The translations under genes and the position numbers were made by a program. From Alphaproteobacteria bacterium (GTDB lineage Bacteria; Pseudomonadota; Alphaproteobacteria; Rhodobacterales; Rhodobacteraceae), in the NCBI GenBank assembly GCA_030433335.1, contig JAUILL010000036.1, positions 1-34,054 of the forward strand: DNA of 34,054 nt. Direction: 5' to 3'. Position 1 is the first letter of the stretch; each line of letters starts with the position of its first letter. The notes beneath the pieces were generated by a model that did no database searches, was not told the origin of the DNA, and saw only the letters and a program-made list of their open reading frames with translations. Positions 7,523-16,920 of this stretch are shown piece after piece.

Positions 7523-7774
7523 GTGCACATTCGTCTTGAAAAGGTCAACCACATCCGCCGCCAGCGCCGGTATTGCGTGATTTCCTCGGGGCAGACGCTC
7601 TTTGGAGAGTGGTTCGTGCAACGCGAAACAGGGCGGATCGGATCGCACGGCGGCCAGCAGAGCGTAGAATACGTCAGCAGCTGGCAAGAGGCCTATGAAG
7701 CAATCGAGGAAATGAAGCGCGAAACCTGCCGCAAAGGCTATGCGCCGATCCCCGTGCAACTGCATTTGTTCTGA
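7523..7774 (+). CDS. Small WGR-domain protein
   Basis: A protein of about 83 aa consisting almost entirely of one WGR domain. It shows the family pattern RLEKVNHIRRQRRYCVI, GEWFVQRETGRIGSHGG, then a Glu/Lys-rich helix and the RKGY ending. In the canonical motif Trp-Gly-Arg is replaced by Glu-Thr-Gly-Arg, within family variation. WGR domains occur in PARPs, where they bind DNA ends, and as stand-alone bacterial proteins of unknown role. Homology begins at the GTG at 7523, but its ribosome site is poor. An in-frame ATG at 7406 with AAGGG just upstream would add 39 residues with no recognisable domain. The start is uncertain; the domain call is good. Confidence 0.75.
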   Translation: MHIRLEKVNHIRRQRRYCVISSGQTLFGEWFVQRETGRIGSHGGQQSVEYVSSWQEAYEAIEEMKRETCRKGYAPIPVQLHLF

Positions 7775-7962
7775 AATCATCCGCGACTTCCTGCCGCTGT
7801 TGCCTGCTAAAATAGGGGCAAATGGTCATTTTTTGGCGTTTTTCGTTTCGGTATACAATGGCACACATTGACTTGGTTGTCCGTCCGATCTAAGGCAGAG
7901 GCGACTAAGCGGCGCGCATACTGCCCGTCGCCCACGGCGTCAGATTTCGGAGAAACGAAGCC

Positions 7963-10161
7963 ATGACAAAAAGCGATACCCCCGACATCATTTATACCAT
8001 CGTTGACGAAGCGCCCGAGCTGGCCAGCGCATCGCTGCTGCCGATCATCCGCTCGTTTGCGAGCAAGGCAGACATTAGCGTCGAAACCCGGAACATCTCG
8101 GTGGCGGGCCGTATTCTGGCTGTGTTCCCCGAATACCTGACCGAAGAGCAGCGCATCAGCGACGATCTGGCCGCTCTGGGTGAACTGGTAAAGACCCCCG
8201 AAGCCAACGTTATCAAGCTGCCGAACATCTCGGCCTCGATGCCGCAGCTGAACGCCGCGATCAAAGAATTGCAGGACAAGGGCTACGCTGTCCCCAGCTA
8301 CCCCAACGATCCCCAGACCGACGAAGAAAAAGAAATCCAGAAGCGCTACGACGCGATCAAAGGTTCGGCCGTGAACCCCGTTCTGCGTGAGGGCAACTCG
8401 GACCGTCGTTCAGCCAAAGCCGTCAAAGAATTCGCCAAAGCCAACCCCCACTCGATGGGCGACTGGTCGGCTGACAGCAAAACCATCGTCGCGTCCATGG
8501 ACGGCGATGATTTCTATGCCAACGAAAAGGCGACCACCATCACTGCCGCTCAGGCAGGTGGCGCGAAGATCGTCTTCACCGGCGAAGATGGCAGCACCAA
8601 AGTTCTGAAGGACGGCCTGTCCTACGAAGAGGGCACCATCGTTGACGGAACCTTCCTGTCGGCGTCCGCTCTGAGCGCCTTCGTGAAGCAGGAAATCGCC
8701 TCGATGGAACCCGGCGTTCTGTTCTCGGTGCACCTGAAAGCCACCATGATGAAGGTCTCGGACCCCATCATCTTTGGCCATTTCGTCAAAGGCTATCTGG
8801 AAGACTTCATCGCCAAGCACGGCGATAAGCTGAAAGAACTGGGCTTCAACCCGAACCAAGGTCTGGGTGATCTGGAAGCCAAGATCGCTGGCAACGAAGA
8901 GCTGGAAGCAGACTACAAAGCTGCGATGGCCGCGAAGCCCGACATGTACATGGTGAACTCGGACAAGGGTATCACCAACCTGCACGTGTCGTCGGACGTG
9001 ATCATCGACGCCTCGATGCCTGCAGTAATCCGCGCTGGCGGTATCGGCTGGGGCCCCGATGGCAAGCCTGCACCGACCAAGTGCTGTATCCCCGACAACT
9101 GCTACGCCGGTGTCTATGACGAGACCATCGAGTTCTTCAAACAGAACGGCAAGCTGGACGTCACCACCTGTGGCGCCGTGTCGAACTGTGGTCTGATGGC
9201 TCAGAAAGCCGAAGAGTACGGCTCGCACCCCACCACCTTTGAAATGGACGCCCCCGGCACCGTTCAGATCGTTCTGGACAGCGGCGAGGTCATCATCGAG
9301 CACAAAGTGGACACCGGCGACATCTGGCGTTCGTGCACCGCAAAGAAAGAGCCGATCCTCGACTGGATCAAGCTGGGCATCAACCGCACCAAAGCGACCG
9401 GTCTGGCGGCCTTCTGGCTGGATGCAAACCGCGCTCACGATGCAGAGCTGATCAAATACGTCGAGCCTGCGCTGAAAGAAGCCGGTATCGAAATCCCGAT
9501 CATGGCGCCCCGTGAAGCGACCCGCTTTACCCTCGAGAACATGGTTCAGGGCAAAGACGTTGTCACCATCACCGGCAACGTTCTGCGCGACTACCTGACC
9601 GACCTGTTCCCCATTCTGGAACTGGGCACCTCGGCCAAGATGCTGTCGATCGTGTCGCTGATGCAGGGCGGTGGTCTGTTCGAAACCGGTGCCGGCGGTA
9701 CCGCACCCAAGCACGTCCAGCAGGTCATCGAAGAGAGCCACCTGCGTTGGGACAGCCTTGGCGAGTTCTGCGCACTGGGTGAATCGTTCAAGTTCCTCGC
9801 GGGCAAGGGCGATGCAAAAGCTGGCGTTCTGGGTGATGCGGTCGAAGTCGCAACCCAGAAGGTTCTGGAAAACGATAAGTCGCCCAAGGGCCGCGTTGGT
9901 CAGATCGACAACCGTGGCAGCCACTACTACTTCGCCAAGTATTGGGCAGAGGCTCTGGCCGCTCAGTCCGAAGATGCAGATCTGGCAGCGGCCTTTGCTC
10001 CGGTTGCCAAAGAACTGGCGGACAAAGAAGAGGCCATTCTGGCAGAGATCGCGGAAGTCGACGGCAAGCCCGGCGACATGGGCGGATACTATCTGCTGGA
10101 CGCCGCTAAGGTTGCTGCGATCATGCGCCCGAGCGCGACCTTGAACGCCATCATCGGCTAA
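7963..10161 (+). CDS. icd: Monomeric NADP-dependent isocitrate dehydrogenase
   Basis: A 732-aa cytosolic enzyme of the monomeric (IDH-II) type, converting isocitrate to 2-oxoglutarate and CO2 with NADP in the TCA cycle. Length and sequence fit the family from end to end: the [14 protein letters not shown] start, [20 protein letters not shown] (substrate Ser/Arg), [19 protein letters not shown], the [10 protein letters not shown] segment, [16 protein letters not shown] [12 protein letters not shown], and the [16 protein letters not shown]-terminus. It is unrelated in sequence to the dimeric icd of E. coli. It stands alone between a promoter region (7775-7962) and an intrinsic terminator. Codon use is strongly biased, suggesting high expression. 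Confidence 0.98.
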   Translation: MTKSDTPDIIYTIVDEAPELASASLLPIIRSFASKADISVETRNISVAGRILAVFPEYLTEEQRISDDLAALGELVKTPEANVIKLPNISASMPQLNAAIKELQDKGYAVPSYPNDPQTDEEKEIQKRYDAIKGSAVNPVLREGNSDRRSAKAVKEFAKANPHSMGDWSADSKTIVASMDGDDFYANEKATTITAAQAGGAKIVFTGEDGSTKVLKDGLSYEEGTIVDGTFLSASALSAFVKQEIASMEPGVLFSVHLKATMMKVSDPIIFGHFVKGYLEDFIAKHGDKLKELGFNPNQGLGDLEAKIAGNEELEADYKAAMAAKPDMYMVNSDKGITNLHVSSDVIIDASMPAVIRAGGIGWGPDGKPAPTKCCIPDNCYAGVYDETIEFFKQNGKLDVTTCGAVSNCGLMAQKAEEYGSHPTTFEMDAPGTVQIVLDSGEVIIEHKVDTGDIWRSCTAKKEPILDWIKLGINRTKATGLAAFWLDANRAHDAELIKYVEPALKEAGIEIPIMAPREATRFTLENMVQGKDVVTITGNVLRDYLTDLFPILELGTSAKMLSIVSLMQGGGLFETGAGGTAPKHVQQVIEESHLRWDSLGEFCALGESFKFLAGKGDAKAGVLGDAVEVATQKVLENDKSPKGRVGQIDNRGSHYYFAKYWAEALAAQSEDADLAAAFAPVAKELADKEEAILAEIAEVDGKPGDMGGYYLLDAAKVAAIMRPSATLNAIIG

Positions 10162-10183
10162 TTCAGGCGTCTATACGAATTTG

Positions 10184-10218
10184 AATAAGCGGGTCTCTGG
10201 CCCGCTTATTTGTTTTTT
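10184..10218 (+). terminator. Rho-independent terminator of icd
   Basis: A perfect 10-bp stem (10184-10193 with 10201-10210, AATAAGCGGG against CCCGCTTATT) with a 7-nt loop is followed by TGTTTTTT. It begins 22 nt after the icd stop. Confidence 0.95.
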
Positions 10219-10821
10219 ATCAGAGGCTTGTGTGGGGAAGTTGATGAGAAATCCAGCCGAGGTGGGCCTGATCAGCGATCTCCCCTGATCCATACGTTTT
10301 CGCATGAATTGGTTGTCTATTCGAAATTTTTGCCCTGCCTGACCTATGCATCAATCCAGTAAAGCGAAGCATTTGGCGCAATGATGCTGCTGTCCCAAGG
10401 CCTTACTAAAATGACCTTTGCGTTGAGCCGTGCCCAAGACGCGCTCGCCAAAGTGCAAACTGGCCGTGGTCCAGAACTGGATCGACACCCTAGGTCAGAG
10501 CGGTCGTGCACAGATTTCGTTCTCAAGGGTCTGCGTCTGGTAGCTTTGGTGTGGTTCAGATCGATCTCACTGGGGGCCCGAAAGGGGCCTTCGCTGCGGA
10601 TCGCTAGAGGTCGAGCGCCGTAGTGTGATAATTACAATTACTCAAGGGAGTCTCGCGCTCATATTTTCCATAAGCAGCAGATAAATATGTGACTGTTGGT
10701 CAGTCTTTGCGTGCAAGCGGAGAGCTTTCAGGCTGTTTTATGAAACTTCACCTTAATTTTGCCTTAGTCGCTCGGTAGCCAAAACTGTGTTCGACGCAGT
10801 GTGTGTATCCGGAGTTGTGTG
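10219..10821. other. Long intergenic region before the RTX/Hint gene
   Basis: About 600 bp with no gene I can support. Short open frames on both strands (the longest about 80 codons at 10381-10623) have no recognisable motif, no good ribosome site and no coding character. The right part (10620-10790) is AT-rich and probably contains the promoter of the downstream gene. A CGGAG ribosome site is at about 10809-10813. No RNA or repeat was recognised. Confidence 0.5.
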
Positions 10822-13140
10822 ATGGCGACGACCTTTGAAGTCCTGTATCTTGGGCAGCTGAGCCAGATTGATACGGATCAGACAAACAAAATCGCGGAAA
10901 ATGCGGCCGGGATTCTCGGGACTTACGGCAGCGCTGGGGCACCACTTTACGATTACATTGCAACCGTCAGCCCCAATTCCCAGACACAGGGGCCGAGCAC
11001 GACATATGCGAGCTCGAATACGGGCGGCTACGACACCTTTAATCTGAACTACAGAGGGACCACTTACTCCAACCTGCAGTTCGATGCGGTTGCGCGCTAT
11101 GTCATCACCCTCACTTACTCGGACGGCACAACAGCGAATGCCACCGCTCTGGTGTTCCAGGAAGCATCTGGGGCGACCTTTCTAGCGCCAGACACGAGCA
11201 ATACCGAAGATCAAGCGGCGCTCTCGGCCAAGCCGATCCAGTCTCTGACGCTGAACAGTGTTTCGTCTTCAACGGGTGACTCCAATGGAGATATGGCGGC
11301 GAGTCGCGTCGCAAACGGATTCTCCGCGCCAGTCAACGGCACGTCTGGCAATGACTCGATGGGAGTTGGCTACACCGACGCCGAAGGCGATCGGATCACC
11401 AACGGGAATGACTCCATAGTCGCCGGTGACGGAAATGACACGATTTCGGCGGGTGGCGGCAACGACACCATTTATGGCGGAAACGGCAACGACAGCATTC
11501 AAGGCAACGATGGCGCCGACTACATCGACAGTGGTGCGGGCACCGACACCATTGACGGCGGGGCAGGCAACGACACCATCCTTTATGGCGATGGTCTGGA
11601 CGTGGTCTATGGTGGTGCGGGCGATGACTATATCGACGACCAGCCCGGGACGCAGCTGAACGGCGCAAACACCGTTCACGGTGGGGATGGCAACGATACC
11701 ATCTACACCGGCAACGACAACGACGTGATCTACGGTGAACAAGGTGCTGATGCCATCTACGGGGAGTGGGGGCACGATACGCTCGATGGCGGCACAGAAA
11801 ACGACACGCTCTTTGGCGGTGACGGCAATGACAGCCTGATCGGCGGCGCTGGCAATGACGAGATCTGGGGCGGCAACGACAACGACATCATCTACGGTGA
11901 TGACGGCGCAGACTTCTTGTCTGGCGATGCGGGCGACGACACCATCTGGTTCGGCTCTGGCGATGACACGGTATATGGCGGCGACGGCAACGATAGCATC
12001 GATGACCGCCCCGGAGACGGTCTGGTTGGCGACAACTACATCGACGGCGGAACGGGCAATGATACGGTTTGGGCCGGTTATGGCTCGGACACGATCATTG
12101 GCGGCACGGGTGATGACTCAATCCACGGCGATCAGGGCGACGACACCATCGAAGGTGGCGAAGGCGTTGACGTCCTGTGGGGGGATGCAGGCAACGACGT
12201 CATCGACGGCGGTGCGGGTAACGACTACATCATCGTTGGCGATGGCTATGATACGATTGTCGCCAGCAGTGGCTCTGACAATATCTATCTATTTGACCTG
12301 AACGATGATGATGCGGACGGGCGCACCAATACCCAGATCGATGTCAGCAACCTGACCGATGCCCAAGGCAACCCTGTCCGCTGGGATGATGTGACCGTCA
12401 CTGACGACGGTAGCGGGAATGCGGTTCTGACTTTCCCCAACGGCGAACAGATGATCCTGCAGGGGGTCGCGCCCGCGACGGTGAACAATCAGGCTGCTCT
12501 GGTCAGCATGGGTGTGCCATGCTTTACCGTGGGGACGATGATCCTGACCCCGGCGGGCGAGGTGCCGATCGAAACCCTGCGCCCCGGTGATCTGGTGGTG
12601 ACACGGGACAATGGACCCCAGCCTCTGATCTGGTCGGGTGCGCGCCACCTGAACAGCCAAGAACTGGCCGATCATCCTGAGTTGCGCCCCGTGCGGATCA
12701 ACCCCGGTGAATGGGCGGGGCCGCGCGGACTGCTCGTGTCGCCGCAGCACGGGATGTATGCCCGTGGCAGCGCCCGTGGTGGTACTGACCAGTTGATCCG
12801 CGCCACGCATTTGGCGCGACTTCATGGCGGCAAAGTGCGGATCGCCCATGGGGTGACCAGCGTGACCTATGTCCATCTGATGTTCGAAGAGCATCAGGTG
12901 ATCTTTGGCAACGGCATCGCGTCCGAGAGTTTCTATCCTGGCAAGTGGGGCTTGTCGGGGCTGGCGCCCGCATGCCGCCGCGAAATCCTGCACCTGTTCC
13001 CCGACCTGAAGCAGATGGAGGCGCCTAAGGCCTATGGTGCGACCGCCATGCCCTTTGCCCGCTTCAAAGAGCTGCCCCGCAGTCTGTATGATCTGTCGCT
13101 AAACACCTTTGACGCGGAGCGCTTTAAGCGGCGGGCATAA
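10822..13140 (+). CDS. RTX-repeat (hemolysin-type Ca-binding) protein with C-terminal Hint domain
   Basis: A 772-aa secreted-type protein without a Sec signal. Residues 1-170 form a non-repetitive N-terminal domain. Residues about 172-490 are tandem glycine/aspartate nonapeptide repeats of the GGxGxDxUx type (for example GGNGNDSIQ, GGAGNDTIL, GGDGNDSIY), which fold as Ca2+-binding parallel beta-rolls. From Cys567 (codon 12520-12522) there is a Hint_2-like domain: CFTVGTMILTPAGEVPIETLRPGDLV, SPQHGMY and a histidine-rich end. Such RTX-Hint proteins are common in Rhodobacterales and are thought to leave by type I secretion; no T1SS genes are in this window. The ATG at 10822 has CGGAG 8 nt upstream and is preferred to the GTG at 10801. 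Confidence 0.92.
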   Translation: MATTFEVLYLGQLSQIDTDQTNKIAENAAGILGTYGSAGAPLYDYIATVSPNSQTQGPSTTYASSNTGGYDTFNLNYRGTTYSNLQFDAVARYVITLTYSDGTTANATALVFQEASGATFLAPDTSNTEDQAALSAKPIQSLTLNSVSSSTGDSNGDMAASRVANGFSAPVNGTSGNDSMGVGYTDAEGDRITNGNDSIVAGDGNDTISAGGGNDTIYGGNGNDSIQGNDGADYIDSGAGTDTIDGGAGNDTILYGDGLDVVYGGAGDDYIDDQPGTQLNGANTVHGGDGNDTIYTGNDNDVIYGEQGADAIYGEWGHDTLDGGTENDTLFGGDGNDSLIGGAGNDEIWGGNDNDIIYGDDGADFLSGDAGDDTIWFGSGDDTVYGGDGNDSIDDRPGDGLVGDNYIDGGTGNDTVWAGYGSDTIIGGTGDDSIHGDQGDDTIEGGEGVDVLWGDAGNDVIDGGAGNDYIIVGDGYDTIVASSGSDNIYLFDLNDDDADGRTNTQIDVSNLTDAQGNPVRWDDVTVTDDGSGNAVLTFPNGEQMILQGVAPATVNNQAALVSMGVPCFTVGTMILTPAGEVPIETLRPGDLVVTRDNGPQPLIWSGARHLNSQELADHPELRPVRINPGEWAGPRGLLVSPQHGMYARGSARGGTDQLIRATHLARLHGGKVRIAHGVTSVTYVHLMFEEHQVIFGNGIASESFYPGKWGLSGLAPACRREILHLFPDLKQMEAPKAYGATAMPFARFKELPRSLYDLSLNTFDAERFKRRA
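11400..12290 (+). repeat. RTX nonapeptide repeat coding array
   Basis: Imperfect 27-bp units of the form GGYGGNRRYGRCRAYGAYANN encode the Ca-binding nonapeptides. The array is interrupted by longer segments around 11640-11690 and 12000-12060, where two similar blocks (IDDQPG and IDDRPGDG followed by a threonine/glycine stretch) recur, pointing to duplication of a larger module. Confidence 0.8.
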
Positions 13141-13514
13141 GTGCGGCACATTTTGAATGGCTTTGGGCGATACATGGATTGATTGCCGTCTCTGCCCGCC
13201 AAGGCGAGCAAGGTCGACCAACCGCGCTGCGATCTTGGTCCTTTGATCGCATCCCGCGCATCAAAGCTGGCCAACTAAGGGGGTTAGATGGACGAAGCGT
13301 TCGGTCACAGAACACCTCGTTCCACGAGCCTTTTCTCGCACCTAGATTTGTGCCATATGCTCGGCCCGCCTTATATGGTTGGCAGAGCATGCCTTCCTCA
13401 CAACTGGCGTAGCCGCTGCTTTTCGGGGCAGGCCTGCCCAATAATGCAGGGCTGTCTTCGATATATCGGTGGTCTGGCAGCATGGATCGGTCGAAAAAAA
13501 GAATAGGAATTCAA
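13141..13514. other. Intergenic region between RTX/Hint gene and dusA
   Basis: No gene is supported here; short frames on both strands lack motifs and conflict with each other. Two symmetric elements are visible. One is a perfect 14-bp palindrome GGGCAGGCCTGCCC at 13426-13439. The other is a CCATAT/ATATGG inverted repeat around 13352-13380 with a long loop. No T-tract follows either. They may act as weak transcription or RNA structure signals. Confidence 0.4.
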
Positions 13515-14504
13515 GTGGATAAGGATATCTCTCGATCTGCCCGTCTGAGCGTGGCCCCGATGATGGACTGGACCGACCGCCACTGTCGCTATTTTCACCG
13601 GCTGATCAGTGGCGAGACCTTGCTCTACACTGAAATGGTCACAGCCCCCGCATTGGTTCGCGGCGGCGCGCTTCATCTGTTGGACTATTCGCCCGAAGAG
13701 CATCCCGTCGCGCTTCAGCTTGGGGGCTCTGATCCTGCTGAACTGCGCCAAGCCGCCCGAATGGGGGCAGAGGCGGGCTATGATGAGGTCAACCTGAATG
13801 TTGGCTGTCCTTCGGACCGCGTGCAGTCCGGCTGTTTCGGCGCAATCCTTATGACACGTCCCGAATTGGTCGCCGACTGCGTTAGCCATATGCAAGCCGA
13901 GTGCAGCGCCGAAGTCACCGTTAAGTGCCGTATTGGTGTGGACGAGCAGATCCCAGAGGAAGTGCTCCCCGCCTTCATTGAAACGGTCGCGGCGGCAGGC
14001 GTCACCCGGTTCACGATCCACGCCCGCAAGGCTTGGCTCGAAGGTCTGAGTCCCAAAGAAAACCGCGATATTCCGCCGCTCGACTATCCGCTGGTTCACA
14101 AGGTGAAGGCTGCCTATCCACACCTGCATCTCTCGATCAATGGCGGGATCGCGACGCTGGACGAGGCAATGCCCCACCTGGAACAAGGGCTCGACGGGGT
14201 GATGATTGGCCGCGCAGCTTATCATCAACCCTACGATATCCTCGGGACGGCGGATCAGCGCGTCTATGGCGGCGCACCTGCGCCAACCCGCGCCATCATT
14301 GTCGAACAGATGCTGCCCTACATCGAAGCCCACCTGACCAATGGCGGCAAACTGAACCAGATCACACGCCACATGCTGGGCCTGTTTGCTGGCCAACCTG
14401 GCGCACGCCAATGGCGGCGCTACCTGTCTGAAAACGCCCATGTTTCGGATGCGGGCCCCGAAACGCTCATCGAGGCCCTGAAACGCATCCCTGACGCTGC
14501 CTGA
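13515..14504 (+). CDS. dusA: tRNA-dihydrouridine(20/20a) synthase
   Basis: A 329-aa FMN enzyme that reduces U20/U20a in the tRNA D-loop. It matches DusA closely along its length: RLSVAPMMDWTDRHCRYFHR, LLYTEMVTA, EEHPVALQLGGSDP, NLNVGCPSDRVQSG with the catalytic Cys98, HARKAWLEGLSPKENR, SINGGI, DGVMIGRAAY, and the DusA-specific end HMLGLFAGQPGARQWRRYLSENAH (quoted in parts from a longer match). The GTG at 13515 has AGGAA 5 nt upstream and gives the usual short leader. An in-frame ATG at 13482 would add 11 basic residues and has a poorer ribosome site. It is followed by a TauE-type gene after 61 nt. Confidence 0.95.
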   Translation: MDKDISRSARLSVAPMMDWTDRHCRYFHRLISGETLLYTEMVTAPALVRGGALHLLDYSPEEHPVALQLGGSDPAELRQAARMGAEAGYDEVNLNVGCPSDRVQSGCFGAILMTRPELVADCVSHMQAECSAEVTVKCRIGVDEQIPEEVLPAFIETVAAAGVTRFTIHARKAWLEGLSPKENRDIPPLDYPLVHKVKAAYPHLHLSINGGIATLDEAMPHLEQGLDGVMIGRAAYHQPYDILGTADQRVYGGAPAPTRAIIVEQMLPYIEAHLTNGGKLNQITRHMLGLFAGQPGARQWRRYLSENAHVSDAGPETLIEALKRIPDAA

Positions 14505-14565
14505 GCTCTTGTCTCTGGCGCTAACGATCGCTAGGGCTGAAAGAGCATCTCAGGAGGAGAGAGTT

Positions 14566-15387
14566 ATGCAGGCCGAGATACTTCTTCCGCTTCTTGCGCT
14601 ACTTTTGGGCATCGGTGCCTTTGCTGGTATTCTGGCAGGGCTCCTTGGGGTCGGAGGCGGGATCGTGCTCGTGCCGGCGTTCTTCTATACCTTCTCGCAC
14701 CTCGGTTACGGCAGCGACGAACTGATGCGCATCTGCCTTGCGACATCCCTCGCCACAATCATCGTGACCTCTGCGCGGTCCGTGCACAGCCATAACAAAA
14801 AAGGCGCTGTGGATTGGGAGATTCTCAAGACCTGGGCTCCGGGCATCGGCATCGGTGCGATTGTCGGCGTTTTGGCTGTCGCGCAATTGCGCTCTTCGGC
14901 GTTGCAGGGGATTTTCGGGGTTCTGGGCATTTTTATCGGCCTGTGGATGGCCTTTAGCAAATCCGAGTGGCGCATCGGAGATCAGATGCCATCGCCGCCA
15001 ACGCGCATGGTTCTTTCTCCGATTGTCGGTTTCCTATCGGTGCTGATGGGGATCGGAGGAGGCAGCTTCGGCGTCCCGCTCATGACCCTGTATGGGACCC
15101 CGATCCACCGCGCCGTGGCGACCGCCGCAGGTTTTGGCGCGCTGATCGCGATCCCTTCGGTCGTGGCATTTCTTTTTGTGCCGATCTCGGCAGAGGTGCG
15201 TCCGCCGCTGACCATCGGTGCGGTCAATCTGGGGGCCTTTGCCGTCGTCGTCTGCATGACCATGATCACCGCCCCGATCGGTGCCAAGATCGCCCATTCG
15301 CTAAACCCCAAGCCGCTCAAGCGGGTGTTCGCAATGTTCCTTCTTCTGGTCGCAGGCAACATGCTGCGCAAATCCCTGGGTCTGTAA
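14566..15387 (+). CDS. TauE/SafE-family sulfite/anion exporter-like membrane protein
   Basis: A 273-aa inner-membrane protein with about eight hydrophobic segments and the internal duplication typical of TauE/SafE permeases: GILAGLLGVGGGIVLVPAFF near the N-terminus and GFLSVLMGIGGGSFGVPLM in the middle. Family members export sulfite, sulfoacetate or other organic anions; the substrate here is unknown and no sulfur gene is adjacent. The ATG at 14566 follows a strong AGGAGG at 14552-14557; an upstream in-frame start near 14509 would add a non-membrane leader without a better ribosome site. Confidence 0.9.
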   Translation: MQAEILLPLLALLLGIGAFAGILAGLLGVGGGIVLVPAFFYTFSHLGYGSDELMRICLATSLATIIVTSARSVHSHNKKGAVDWEILKTWAPGIGIGAIVGVLAVAQLRSSALQGIFGVLGIFIGLWMAFSKSEWRIGDQMPSPPTRMVLSPIVGFLSVLMGIGGGSFGVPLMTLYGTPIHRAVATAAGFGALIAIPSVVAFLFVPISAEVRPPLTIGAVNLGAFAVVVCMTMITAPIGAKIAHSLNPKPLKRVFAMFLLLVAGNMLRKSLGL

Positions 15388-15436
15388 AACGAACTCAGCC
15401 GGCTTCATCTTGGCCCAAATACCCTCGCCGAAGGCA

Positions 15437-15454
15437 CCGCGCCGACCGGCGCGG
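15437..15454. other. Short GC hairpin between TauE-type gene and cobQ
   Basis: CCGCGCC (15437-15443) pairs perfectly with GGCGCGG (15448-15454) around GACC. It lies 20 nt upstream of the cobQ start and has no T-tract. The preceding stretch, about 15409-15427 (CTTGGCCCAAATACCCTCG), resembles intergenic repeats I recall from Rhodobacterales genomes, but this cannot be verified here. Confidence 0.4.
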
Positions 15455-15474
15455 CCTGCAACAGGAGACACCCG

Positions 15475-16920
15475 ATGACTGCGATTATGATTCAGGGAGC
15501 TGGCTCCAATGTCGGCAAGTCTCTCTTGGTTGCGGGCCTTTGCCGCGCTGCACGCCGCCGTGGGCTGTCAGTTGCTCCGTTCAAGCCGCAGAACATGTCG
15601 AACAACGCGGCCGTGACCTCGGATGGCGGAGAGATCGGGCGCGCTCAAGCGTTGCAGGCCGTCGCCTGCGGGATCCCGCTGCACACCGATATGAACCCTG
15701 TACTGCTGAAACCCGAGACCGACGTAGGGGCTCAGGTCGTGGTCCAAGGCAAACGCATCGCAACGGTCAAGGCGCGGGACTACGCCAAGCTCAAACCCCA
15801 GCTTATGACGAGCGTGCTTGAGAGTTTCGAGCGCCTCAAGGCTGCCCATGATCTGGTCATCGTCGAAGGTGCGGGCAGTCCGGCGGAAGTCAATCTACGG
15901 GCAGGGGACATCGCCAATATGGGTTTCGCCTGTGCCGCAGATGTGCCCGTGATCCTTGCTGGAGATATCGACAGAGGCGGCGTGCTCGCACAGATGGTGG
16001 GTACGCAGGCCGTGCTGCCCGATCAAGATAACGCGCAGATCGCGGGCTTCTTGATCAACAAATTCCGCGGAGATGTGAGCCTCTTTGATGACGGCTACAA
16101 AATGATCGCCGACCGCACGGGATGGCAGGGGTTCGGCGTGCTGCCGTACTTCCCGGATGCATCGAAACTGCCCGCCGAAGATGCGCTCGACCTGCCGACC
16201 CGCTCCAGCGGGCGTGGGTTCAAGGTGGTGTGCCTTGGTCTGTCCCGCATCGCCAATTTCGACGATCTCGATCCGCTCGCGCAGGAAGAGGGCGTCGATT
16301 TAACTGTCCTACGCGCAGGGCAAGCCATCCCCGGCGACACCGATCTGGTGATCATCCCAGGCAGCAAATCCACGCGGGGCGACTTGGCCTATCTACGTGC
16401 GCAAGGCTGGGACATTGACCTGCAGGCCCATGTGCGGCGCGGCGGCTACGTGCTGGGGATTTGTGGGGGCTATCAGATGCTGGGGCAGGTGGTCCGCGAC
16501 CCGATGGGTGTCGAAGGTGCGGCGGGCGAAGATGCGGGCTTAGGCTTGCTGGACGTTACCACCGAGATGACCGGCGACAAACGCCTGACCCAAGTGCGTG
16601 CGACCCACGCTGCCAGCGGGATCGAGCTTGATGGCTACGAAATCCATATTGGCCGCACGGACGGCGCAGACCGTGCACGGCCCTTTGCCATCCTCGATGG
16701 CCAGCCCGAAGGCGCCATGTCGGCAGACGGTCGGGTCATCGGCAGCTACTTGCACGGGATGTTCACGGACAATGCCTTCCGCAGCGCTTTTCTCAAGGGC
16801 TTTGGCGTTCAGTCCGGTCAACTGAATTACGGGCAGGTGGTCGAACAGACCCTCGATGCGCTCGCCGACCATATGGAGGCGCATCTGGATGTAGACGGCC
16901 TTCTGTCGCTGGCCCGTTAA
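15475..16920 (+). CDS. cobQ: Cobyric acid synthase
   Basis: A 481-aa ATP-dependent amidotransferase that amidates four carboxyl side chains of adenosyl-cobyrinic a,c-diamide in cobalamin synthesis. The N-terminal dethiobiotin-synthetase-like domain has GAGSNVGKS (residues 8-16), [12 protein letters not shown] and the [13 protein letters not shown] segment. The C-terminal glutamine amidotransferase domain has the nucleophile Cys330 in [10 protein letters not shown] and His427 in SYLHGMF. Full family length. It has AGGAG about 6 nt before the ATG. Its TAA overlaps the TAA of the convergent AEC gene. No other cob gene is in the window and no cobalamin riboswitch was seen upstream. Confidence 0.96.
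   Translation: MTAIMIQGAGSNVGKSLLVAGLCRAARRRGLSVAPFKPQNMSNNAAVTSDGGEIGRAQALQAVACGIPLHTDMNPVLLKPETDVGAQVVVQGKRIATVKARDYAKLKPQLMTSVLESFERLKAAHDLVIVEGAGSPAEVNLRAGDIANMGFACAADVPVILAGDIDRGGVLAQMVGTQAVLPDQDNAQIAGFLINKFRGDVSLFDDGYKMIADRTGWQGFGVLPYFPDASKLPAEDALDLPTRSSGRGFKVVCLGLSRIANFDDLDPLAQEEGVDLTVLRAGQAIPGDTDLVIIPGSKSTRGDLAYLRAQGWDIDLQAHVRRGGYVLGICGGYQMLGQVVRDPMGVEGAAGEDAGLGLLDVTTEMTGDKRLTQVRATHAASGIELDGYEIHIGRTDGADRARPFAILDGQPEGAMSADGRVIGSYLHGMFTDNAFRSAFLKGFGVQSGQLNYGQVVEQTLDALADHMEAHLDVDGLLSLAR

Noticed and set aside
8410..9924. 504-codon open frame antisense to icd
   Set aside because: The icd match covers the full enzyme length; the antisense frame has no family similarity I can see.
10381..10623. 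Possible 80-aa gene in the gap before the RTX gene
   Set aside because: No ribosome site, no motif, and a competing frame on the other strand; composition does not look coding.
13400..13445. Possible tRNA gene in the gap before dusA
   Set aside because: No cloverleaf or T-loop consensus; only a simple palindrome is present.
13398..14441. Long open frame antisense to dusA
   Set aside because: It lies opposite a strongly conserved dusA gene and has no recognisable domain; a mirror of high-GC codon structure.
15388..15474. Cobalamin riboswitch before cobQ
   Set aside because: The gap is only 87 nt and holds one 7-bp hairpin; no B12-box-like sequence was seen.
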